The notes under the pieces: generated by a model | The model's database searches: none | Seen by the model: only the letters and a program-made list of their open reading frames with translations | Told to the model about the DNA's origin: nothing | Shown: positions 35,098 through 42,475 of the stretch, in pieces | How the letters are laid out: every line of letters begins with the position of its first letter | How positions within the stretch are numbered: position 1 is the first letter of the stretch | DNA from: an uncultured Opitutales bacterium | Lineage (GTDB): Bacteria; Verrucomicrobiota; Verrucomicrobiia; Opitutales; Seribacteraceae | Reading direction: 5' to 3' | Assembly: GCA_943789375.1 (NCBI GenBank) | Contig: CALSTX010000001.1 | Location: 1 to 64,000 of the forward strand | Length of the DNA: 64,000 nucleotides | Made by a program: the position numbers and the translations under genes

Positions 35098-38033
35098 CGA
35101 TTAAATAGTTGTTCGGGTCTGAATTGAGTAACCTGCCCGAACCGTTGCAGTTCTTTCAGGTCAATTCTGTCTGAGTCTCCAACAACAGAAATTAATAAAG
35201 ACTTGGGTTGAATTTCCATTGTATAAAATTCTTGTAGATCAGTAATCTTCATATTTTTAATAAATTCATATCGATTTTTTCTTGGATCTCCATGTAAACC
35301 TAGAGTAGTGGTGTCGTAAACAAACCCTGGAATTCTACGTGATCCGATTGGGTTCGTCCGGTATGTGCTTAAAATCGAAGCATGAGCCGATTCCCAACGT
35401 GTATCGTTAATTGGCATATTATCGATAAGTTCAATGAAAGCTTCAAGGGCTTCTATGGTTTTGTCAGCTTGGCAACCAATTGCACCCACAAGAATGTTTT
35501 CTTCATTGTTTCTTGCCGGAGTAAAAAAGTGTGCCCATGCAGAATATGCTAAGGCTCGCGCTTCTCTAAGTTCTTGAAAGACAAGGCCAGCCATGCCACC
35601 TCCAAAGTATTCATTATAAATCTGAGCACATGGAATTTTACTTTCATCAAATGTACCGGCTGTACACTCAAGCCTTACCTGAGCTTGGGCCATTTCCTTT
35701 TGTACAAAATAAATTTGGTTGCTGGGTGGTTTGTAAGCCCGGTTTGGCTGATGCGTTGGCTTTTCTTTGTTTGGAGCCTGACCGATAAAACTATTTAAAA
35801 TAGTGGATTCTACGTCTTCCATTGATCGTGGCCCAAAATACAAAATACTTCTGTTGACGGACAATACATCTGTAATCAATTTACTTAAACTTGACGGGGT
35901 TGATGCACTGAGGTCGCTATCCGATGGTCGTTTTAGATAGCGAGACTGCAAACCATACCTATGATAGTGGGCTAGTGCGTTGCTCAAAGCACTGGGTTCT
36001 TTTTGTTCATCATCCCTTTCAGAGAGCATAATCTCAATCGTCTGCTTCCATGTCTCGTCACTGAGGGTGGGGGATTGAAGGTGTTTTTCTGCCAAATCAA
36101 GGGAAACTTCGAAGTTTTCATCGAGTCCGTTCAATGAGATACTTGTATGATGTTCATGCACTCCAAAACCAAAATCAGTGGCGAGCTTGTACCATTCGAT
36201 TTTGAGGGCTTCCGAAGATACTGCCCCCGCACCTGCACGGTTTAGCATTCTTTTAACATAAGGAAGCATGGGGGCATGATCATTTCCCATCTCCATTCTT
36301 ACTTCTATGGAAAAAAGGTCGTTGAGTGGGTTGTTTGCATGCAAAAGAACAACCCCTGGAACAATTTCTTTAGTTGCAAAATCTTGTCCCGCCTCAATGA
36401 ATTTGGGTTCAAACTGGTTAAAAGGAACCTTAGTTACCTCCTGCATAAAGCCTGATGACTTGTCAGGGTCGATTTGTAATGGGTCGATTATTGGCTTTTC
36501 AATACTTGGAAGGTCATGCTGTTGATCAACTCTAAATCCTGCCACATAGTTGGTCAGGTAATATTGATTAGCAACTCGAACAATCTCTTCTTTCGTGACT
36601 TCTTCAAGGGCCTCAATTTCCTGCTCCATTATTTCCCATTGAACAAATGATAAAAATGTATCCCGAAGCATTTCCACTCGCTTGGAATTACTTTCCAGGT
36701 TCTCTTTCTGGCTTTTTTTGAAATCGTTGATGACTGCCGGTAGCACCCACTCTTCAAAATCTCCTTGTTTAACAAGTTCTATTTGTGTTAGCAGAAGCTT
36801 TTCAACTTCTTCCATGGTTTGACCATCTTTTGGCATACCATAGAGATAATGAGCACCATGGTCGTTGTAATTCTGAGGAAAACAACCGGCAGAGCGAACT
36901 GCCTGCTTTTCAACGAGGTTAAGGTTGATTAAGCCGGCCACTGAATTATCTAAAATCATATCAATAAGTCGCAGGGCAGAGTAATCTTTATGGAAACGAG
37001 GAGCGGTTTGGAAAGCCAGCAGCACTTGTTCTTCTCCCAGATACTTTACTTGAACAAATTCACGTCCATTAAGGGGCTCTTCTTTCCAGTTCGGCTCAGG
37101 GCGTAAAGGCGTAGGGCTTTTCCAGGAAGAAAAGTATTTCTCAATCAGGGGGATAGTTTCTGATGGGTCAATGTCACCTGATATACAAATAGCCATATTT
37201 TCAGGGACATAATGCTTGGCATAGAATTCTTCAATCGCAGAAATAGAAGGGTTTTTAAGATGCTCGATCGTCCCAAGAGTGGACTGTTGGCCATAGGGAT
37301 GGACCTTGAAAAGCAGATTGTTTACCTCTCGATGAAGGAGTCTGTCTTTGTTATCAATAGCACGATTTTTTTCCTCATACACCGTTTCTAATTCGGTATG
37401 AAACAGGCGGAAGACAGGGTTGGCAAACCGTTCAGACTCAATTTTAGCCCAATGCTCAAGACGGTTGGCAGGAAGATCGACCTTGTAGACAGTTTCTTCG
37501 TGCCAAGTATGGGCGTTGATTCCTTTACCGCCCATATCACTGTATACTTTATCCATTTCGTTCGGTACAGCAATTTTTGAGGCTTCAAGCGAAATACGAT
37601 TGATTTCCTTGTAAATCTCAGCCCGTTTAGTCTCATTTGATTCTTTCGACCTTTCTTCATACAATTTGCTGATTTGATCTAATAAAGGCTTTTCTTTTGT
37701 AAAGTTTGTAGTTCCAAAGTGTTTAGATCCTTTGAAGAGCAAATGCTCTAAGTAGTGAGCAAGGCCCGTATTTGTGCTTGGATCATGTTTGCTGCCTGCC
37801 CGGGTGACAATTTCGGCATAAAACCTAGGTTCTTCAGAGTTTGGGCTAAGTAATATCGTAAGCCCGTTTGCCAAGGTGTGTTGGATTACCTGCATAGAAC
37901 CTTTAACTGGTTCATTCACGAGAGCTTTTTCGTCGGTTATCGAATTGGGTAGGTCTGGGTTAGAGCAGGAGGTCATAAATAATAAAATCAGAGTGGTAAA
38001 TGTAGAGGTCGGTGAAATTTTTTGAGTATCCAT
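35094..38033 (-). CDS. M16 (pitrilysin/insulinase-type) zinc peptidase, lipoprotein, two M16 units
   Basis: A 979-residue protein with a lipoprotein signal (LILLFMTSC) and two consecutive M16 halves. The first half has the inverted zinc motif in GLAHYLEHLLFKGSKHF (HYLEH) and the distal Glu region ETVYEEKN. The second (from about residue 530) lacks HxxEH and is the usual inactive partner; its VRLECTAGTFD and REARALAYSAWAHF blocks are typical. It is expected in the periplasm or outer membrane, degrading peptides. The start MDTQKISP (38033) is preferred over 38045. It is divergent from the ArsC-like gene with 66 bases between. Confidence 0.9.
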   Translation of the reverse strand: MDTQKISPTSTFTTLILLFMTSCSNPDLPNSITDEKALVNEPVKGSMQVIQHTLANGLTILLSPNSEEPRFYAEIVTRAGSKHDPSTNTGLAHYLEHLLFKGSKHFGTTNFTKEKPLLDQISKLYEERSKESNETKRAEIYKEINRISLEASKIAVPNEMDKVYSDMGGKGINAHTWHEETVYKVDLPANRLEHWAKIESERFANPVFRLFHTELETVYEEKNRAIDNKDRLLHREVNNLLFKVHPYGQQSTLGTIEHLKNPSISAIEEFYAKHYVPENMAICISGDIDPSETIPLIEKYFSSWKSPTPLRPEPNWKEEPLNGREFVQVKYLGEEQVLLAFQTAPRFHKDYSALRLIDMILDNSVAGLINLNLVEKQAVRSAGCFPQNYNDHGAHYLYGMPKDGQTMEEVEKLLLTQIELVKQGDFEEWVLPAVINDFKKSQKENLESNSKRVEMLRDTFLSFVQWEIMEQEIEALEEVTKEEIVRVANQYYLTNYVAGFRVDQQHDLPSIEKPIIDPLQIDPDKSSGFMQEVTKVPFNQFEPKFIEAGQDFATKEIVPGVVLLHANNPLNDLFSIEVRMEMGNDHAPMLPYVKRMLNRAGAGAVSSEALKIEWYKLATDFGFGVHEHHTSISLNGLDENFEVSLDLAEKHLQSPTLSDETWKQTIEIMLSERDDEQKEPSALSNALAHYHRYGLQSRYLKRPSDSDLSASTPSSLSKLITDVLSVNRSILYFGPRSMEDVESTILNSFIGQAPNKEKPTHQPNRAYKPPSNQIYFVQKEMAQAQVRLECTAGTFDESKIPCAQIYNEYFGGGMAGLVFQELREARALAYSAWAHFFTPARNNEENILVGAIGCQADKTIEALEAFIELIDNMPINDTRWESAHASILSTYRTNPIGSRRIPGFVYDTTTLGLHGDPRKNRYEFIKNMKITDLQEFYTMEIQPKSLLISVVGDSDRIDLKELQRFGQVTQFRPEQLFNR

Positions 38034-38099
38034 TGGGTCGAACAAGGTTGAAATGATTCAAGTTTTGGTGATATTGACAGAGTTTAAATAGGCAAACAA

Positions 38100-38468
38100 A
38101 TGAAAGTAAAATTTTATCAATATGAAAAGTGTGAATCCTGCCGCAAGGCGAGAAAATGGTTAAATACTGAGGGCTACCCTTACGAAAGCATTGAAATCCG
38201 AGAATCCCCGCCTTCCCTAAAAGAATTAAAAGAGATGCTTGCTATACATGCTGGGCAATTTAAGAAGATAATGAATACATCTAGCAAGGATTATCGGGAT
38301 CCAAAAGTAAAAGAAAAGCTTCCTCAAATGAGTGAAGATGAAATTTTATCTTTGCTTTCATCGCACGGTAATTTGATAAAAAGACCCTTTTTGATCGGTG
38401 AGAACATATATCTTCAAGGCTTTAAGCCTGACTTGTGGAAGCAGGCTTTTAAGAATTACCTAAAGTAG
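38100..38468 (+). CDS. ArsC/Spx-family thioredoxin-fold protein
   Basis: A 122-residue thioredoxin-fold protein. It begins VKFYQYEKCESCRKARKWL with a CxxC (Cys11, Cys14) at the position used by Spx and ArsC-like (YffB/MgsR) proteins, and has KRPFLIGENIYLQGFKPDLW, matching the family's RP-x-hhh motif. Arsenate reductase activity would need only the first Cys plus Arg; the CxxC favours a Spx-like or glutathione/thiol-linked role. No ars genes are near. Substrate unknown. Confidence 0.84.
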   Translation: MKVKFYQYEKCESCRKARKWLNTEGYPYESIEIRESPPSLKELKEMLAIHAGQFKKIMNTSSKDYRDPKVKEKLPQMSEDEILSLLSSHGNLIKRPFLIGENIYLQGFKPDLWKQAFKNYLK

Positions 38469-38523
38469 CGACCAATCATGTTGTAAGATTTTGTAAACAG
38501 GTCACATAACCAAACTTTAAATT

Positions 38524-38898
38524 ATGAAATATGAAATTCCTCAAATTTGGGTGAAAGCAGTAAATACAGGCAACCTAGATGCGATCATGGATTGCTATGA
38601 TGAAGAGGCTTCTCTGTTTGCCACCTTTGAGCAAATGCCAATTACTTCTCGTGAGGGAATTAAGAATTATTTTGTCGGCTTTACCAGCCGCGACGATGCA
38701 GGAGTAAAGATCAAAGAAGGAACGCAAGAGATTCAGGATTTTGACGGTCGTGGATATTTGGCCACTGGCTTGTATGATTTTTATTACTCGGAAAATGGCT
38801 CTCAGGTACGACATCCAGCCCGTTACAGTTTTATGGTAAAGGTTGATCAAAGTGCAAAGATCGCTCATCATCATTCATCTTTATTACCGTCTGCCTAA
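38524..38898 (+). CDS. SnoaL/NTF2-like domain protein
   Basis: A 124-residue single-domain protein with the cone fold typical of SnoaL-like/DUF4440 proteins: IPQIWVKAVNTGNLDAIMDCY followed by the strand EEASLFATFEQMPITSREGI and a C-terminal strand pair ending IAHHHSSLLP. This close to full-length resembles the calcium/calmodulin-kinase association-domain-like subgroup. Such proteins act as small-molecule isomerases or stress proteins; no substrate can be assigned. It starts a run of four genes on the plus strand (38524-41431). Confidence 0.75.
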   Translation: MKYEIPQIWVKAVNTGNLDAIMDCYDEEASLFATFEQMPITSREGIKNYFVGFTSRDDAGVKIKEGTQEIQDFDGRGYLATGLYDFYYSENGSQVRHPARYSFMVKVDQSAKIAHHHSSLLPSA

Positions 38899-38931
38899 AT
38901 TCAAAACTAGTCTACCATCGTTTTATTTCCC

Positions 38932-39168
38932 ATGCTTAGTCCACAAAAAACTCTCGACACTTATTATTTAGAGGCTCGTCGTGACCTGCTTGAAGTTGCT
39001 GCTATGCTTGATCGCTATGACCAAGCAGTAAAGCGGAACAGTGAAAAGGCGCAGGATGAATCTAAACGATTTTCCTTGCTGCAAGCCATGGAAATTTTGT
39101 CAGAGCCAGATCATCCACGAGCTGATCGGGCCGAAAGATTACTCAAGCACTTTGCGGAGACTTCTTGA
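38932..39168 (+). CDS. Small conserved-looking hypothetical protein
   Basis: Not recognised. 78 residues, mostly helical and charged: LDTYYLEARRDLLEVAAMLD, then QAMEILSEPDHPRADRAERL. No signal peptide or membrane segment. It is 33 bases after the SnoaL-like gene and 18 bases before the TatD-like hydrolase gene, so it is probably co-transcribed with the latter and may act with it. Confidence 0.65.
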   Translation: MLSPQKTLDTYYLEARRDLLEVAAMLDRYDQAVKRNSEKAQDESKRFSLLQAMEILSEPDHPRADRAERLLKHFAETS

Positions 39169-39186
39169 TTAACCCCCTGTTTTGCT

Positions 39187-40008
39187 ATGCAAATTATCCA
39201 ACCACATTATCACGCGATTGCTCGAACTGCCCAGGATTATGAGCGTATGGCGATGTCTGGTGTTGTAGCGGTATGTGAACCAGCATTTTGGGCTGGTTTT
39301 GATCGTCGGCATCCTGAAACCTTCATCGATTACTTTGCACAAATTGCTGAATTTGAGCCCACACGGGCGGCAGAGTTCGGCATCCGCCACTTTTGCTGGG
39401 TAGCGGTGAATCCGAAAGAGGCAGAGAATCGGGAGTTGACCCAAGAAGTGCTTCGTCAAATGCCTGAATTTTTGCAGAAACCAACCTGTTTGGGAGTTGG
39501 GGAGACGGGTCTGCATAAATCGACCCCGAATGAAATTGAATCGTTACAAGCCCATGTCGAGATGGCAATGAAGCACGATCAATTAGTGCTTATCCATACC
39601 CCCCACCTATCCGATAAAGCTCATGGAACTAAGAGGGTCTTAGAGGTATTGGCCGGCATGGATGTAAATCCCGATAAGATCTGGATCGATCATGTTGAAG
39701 AACAAACAATTGAATCTGTTTTAGATGCCGGTTATTGGGCAGGTATGACTCTTTATCCTGTTACAAAGTGCAGTCCTCGACGTGCAGTGGATATTCTCGA
39801 GAAATATCCTCGTGAGCGCTTGTTAGTAAATTCCTCTGCGGATTGGGGACCGAGTGATCCCTTTACCCTGCAGGAATCTGTAGTCGAGTTCCGCAGGCGT
39901 GGACACAGTTTACAGGATGCAGTGGAAATTTATCATAACAATCCCTGTCGTTTCCTCGGGCAAAACCCAAAGTGGGACATTCAGCCGATCATTATATCCG
40001 AGGGGTAG
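39187..40008 (+). CDS. TatD-like metal-dependent hydrolase (EboB-like subgroup possible)
   Basis: A 273-residue TIM-barrel hydrolase of the TatD/amidohydrolase group. Metal ligands are visible: QPHYHAIAR (HxH, His7 and His9), VGETGLHK (Glu106), VLIHTPH (His137), IWIDHVEE (His169) and NSSADWGPSD (Asp219). The pattern EPAFWAGFDRRHPETF and EFEPTRAAEFGIRHFCW recalls the TatD-like protein of Ebo clusters, which act in moving metabolites to the periplasm, but no other ebo genes are here. It is followed four bases later by cysS, so the two are translated from one message. Substrate unknown. Confidence 0.82.
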   Translation: MQIIQPHYHAIARTAQDYERMAMSGVVAVCEPAFWAGFDRRHPETFIDYFAQIAEFEPTRAAEFGIRHFCWVAVNPKEAENRELTQEVLRQMPEFLQKPTCLGVGETGLHKSTPNEIESLQAHVEMAMKHDQLVLIHTPHLSDKAHGTKRVLEVLAGMDVNPDKIWIDHVEEQTIESVLDAGYWAGMTLYPVTKCSPRRAVDILEKYPRERLLVNSSADWGPSDPFTLQESVVEFRRRGHSLQDAVEIYHNNPCRFLGQNPKWDIQPIIISEG

Positions 40009-40012
40009 GCGA

Positions 40013-41431
40013 ATGGTCTTGAACCTTTACGATACCATGACCCGGGAAGTCCGGGAGGTTTTCCCTATGGATGACAACTCGGTTCGTTTTTACGCTTGTG
40101 GGCCTACCGTTTACGGCCCGGCACATATTGGGAACTTTAGAACTTTTGTGATGCAGGATGTTTTTCGAAGGGTGCTTGAAACTTCAGGTCAGAAAACTTT
40201 GCATGTTCGAAATCTTACTGATGTGGATGACAAGACAATTCGTCAATCACAGGAGCAAGGGGTGAACCTTGATGATTTTACAGGCAAATGGACGGCCAAA
40301 TTTCATAAGGATTGTGACTTTCTTAATTTACTTACTCCTCATGCTGAGCCCTCGGCAGTCGAACATATTCCCGAACAAATTTCCTTAATTGAAAGATTGA
40401 TTGAACGAGGGAACGCATATCGAGCAAACGATGGTTCAGTTTATTTCAAAGTGGATGCCTTTCCCGAATATGGACGACTTTCTCGATTGGCCGATCGGGA
40501 AATTACCACATCGGCAACCGATCGTGAAACTTCAGATGAGTACGAACGCGATACAGCTGCAGATTTCGTGCTATGGAAAGTTCGCCGACCGGAGGACGGG
40601 GAAAATTTTTGGGAGTCTCCGTGGGGACAAGGCCGCCCAGGTTGGCATATCGAATGTAGTGCCATGAGCATGAAGGTTCTCGGAGATTCTTTCGATCTCC
40701 ATTCTGGGGGCGTCGACTTAATTTTTCCTCACCATGAGAACGAGATAGCTCAAAGCGAATGTGCTACAGGTAAGACATTTGCCCGTCATTGGTTTCATAT
40801 TGCTCACTTGATGGTTGAGGGAAAGAAAATGAGCAAATCTCTGGGAAATTTACATACTTTAGAAGATCTTTTCGAGCTGGGTTATTCCGCTCAGGAAGTA
40901 AGATATGTATTATTGTCCGGAAGTTATCGTCAGCCCCTCAACTTTACTTTTGATTCGATGAAAGCATCCCGAAAAGCGATGTCAAAATTGAGAGATTTTG
41001 CCACCAAATTTAATTTCATTCCAACAACTGGAAACAACCTGGAAACTGAATTTGGTCCTTTTCAACCTGTTCAACAGGCCTTGTTGTCAGATTTAAGCAC
41101 ACCCGAAGCACTTGGCAGGTGTTTTAGTTTGGTCAGGGAATTAAGCGAAGCTTATGAGAGAGGTGAATATGAAGGTCGGCAAGATGCTGTGAGTGAAGTT
41201 TGTAGAGGGTTTCAGGCAACTTGTGACGCCTTCGGCCTTGTGGTTGAGCCTAAGAAAGAGGATCTAGTTGAAATTCCTGCTGATATAGAAAATCTTGCTC
41301 AAAAGCGTTGGAATGCAAAACTTTTAAAAGATTGGGCCATGGCTGATCAATTGAGAAACGAACTTCTTGAACTTGGCTGGGTAGTTAAGGATGGAAAAGG
41401 AAAATTCGAGCTCACAAGGTCAGCCGAATAA
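40013..41431 (+). CDS. cysS: Cysteinyl-tRNA synthetase
   Basis: Charges tRNA-Cys. From ATG 40013 (MVLNLYDTMTREVREV) the protein has 472 residues. Class I signature HIGN occurs in GPAHIGNFRTF (residues 38-41), the zinc ligands are in FYACGPTVYG (Cys29), WHIECSAMSM and HHENEIAQSE, and KMSKS at 272-276. The ORF is open further upstream (to 39899) but that part overlaps the TatD-like gene and does not match the family. The sequence GAGGGG nine bases before the ATG is one of the few SD-like stretches in the window, though it lies inside the upstream gene. A weak terminator follows. Confidence 0.96.
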   Translation: MVLNLYDTMTREVREVFPMDDNSVRFYACGPTVYGPAHIGNFRTFVMQDVFRRVLETSGQKTLHVRNLTDVDDKTIRQSQEQGVNLDDFTGKWTAKFHKDCDFLNLLTPHAEPSAVEHIPEQISLIERLIERGNAYRANDGSVYFKVDAFPEYGRLSRLADREITTSATDRETSDEYERDTAADFVLWKVRRPEDGENFWESPWGQGRPGWHIECSAMSMKVLGDSFDLHSGGVDLIFPHHENEIAQSECATGKTFARHWFHIAHLMVEGKKMSKSLGNLHTLEDLFELGYSAQEVRYVLLSGSYRQPLNFTFDSMKASRKAMSKLRDFATKFNFIPTTGNNLETEFGPFQPVQQALLSDLSTPEALGRCFSLVRELSEAYERGEYEGRQDAVSEVCRGFQATCDAFGLVVEPKKEDLVEIPADIENLAQKRWNAKLLKDWAMADQLRNELLELGWVVKDGKGKFELTRSAE

Positions 41432-41448
41432 GTTTCTTTTCCTCATTT

Positions 41449-41473
41449 AAGGCTGGCTTAGCTTTGATTTTTT
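41449..41473 (+). terminator. Weak intrinsic terminator after cysS
   Basis: Six-base stem aaggct/agcttt (one G-T pair), five-base loop, then gattttttc. Short and weak, but correctly placed 18 bases after the cysS stop. Confidence 0.35.
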
Positions 41474-41577
41474 CATTGCTTAGTCTGCGAGTGATGTAAG
41501 GCCTTTAATAAAGCTTTTACTCTTAATGCAGGTCCTGTCTTGCTAATCAAAGAGAGTACCAAATAATATAATCATAC

Positions 41578-42317
41578 ATGAAAAGAACCATATTTTTTTG
41601 CTTAATAAAATTCTTCTATTCTTCTTAATCACAGTACCTAATTTTGTACTTTCGGTAACGGGAATTCCTCAATGGGTAGATTTATTTAACGGCAAGGACC
41701 TGACTGGATGGGTTGATGTTAATACTTCACCAGAAACATGGTATGTTAAGGATGGCATGTTAATTTGTAAGGGGAAACCGATTGGAGTCATGCGTAGTGA
41801 GAGGCAATACGAGAATTTTCTTTTACATGTTGAATGGCGACACATGGAAGCAGGAGGAAATTCGGGTATTTTTGCCTGGAGTGACGCAAAACCTTTTGGT
41901 AACCGATTACCCAAAGGCCTTGAGATTCAAATGTTGGAACTGGATTGGGTAAAGTTACATACAAGGAAGGGCAAGCAACCTCCCCCGATTGCCTATGTTC
42001 ACGGGGAGTTGTTCGGTGCAGGAGGGCTAAAAGCAACTCCTGACAATCCACGGGGCAGTCGAAGCAAGTCTCTGGAGAACCGTTGTAAGGGAAGAGGGGA
42101 GTGGAATACTTATGATGTGGTATGCGTAGATGGTGTGGTCAAACTTTCAGTTAATGGCAAATTCGTGAACGGGATTCGTAATTCACAGTATAAAAAAGGA
42201 TACCTTTGCCTGGAGTCGGAAGGTTCCGAGGTTCACTTTCAGAATTTAAAAATAATGGAACTCCCCAATGGAATTACTTCTCCTGAGCAAACGGCTCCTT
42301 TAATCAAGTTTCGTTAA
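41578..42317 (+). CDS. DUF1080 / 3-keto-disaccharide hydrolase family secreted protein (one-base deletion near start)
   Basis: Concanavalin-like (LamG-type) beta-sandwich protein widespread in Planctomycetes and Verrucomicrobia; members cleave 3-keto-glycosides. Motifs: [47 protein letters not shown] and a final [15 protein letters not shown]. The open frame starts only at TTG 41598, giving [14 protein letters not shown]. An ATG at 41578 would give MKRTIFF plus the same signal peptide if the run of seven T at 41593-41599 had eight; so the true start is probably 41578 and the signal peptide is complete. It is the first gene of a PVC-type catabolic island. Confidence 0.85.
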
Positions 42318-42475
42318 TGAAGCATTAATAATTTGTCCCAATTCGCATTATTTTGGTTATTTTGTATGAATAACTTCATAATTATTTAAAAATTGCCTAT
42401 TATGCTTACTACTTACAGGTTATTTAATATAATAAATTCTATCCCAACCCTTTCTACATTTGTCTCGAACTTTGA

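Noticed and set aside
38100-38468. ArsC-like protein as a true arsenate reductase
   Set aside because: It has a Spx-type CxxC and no arsenic-resistance genes nearby, so only the fold is claimed.
39899-40012. Upstream extension of the cysS reading frame
   Set aside because: It overlaps the hydrolase gene and lacks CysRS similarity; the family start is at 40013.
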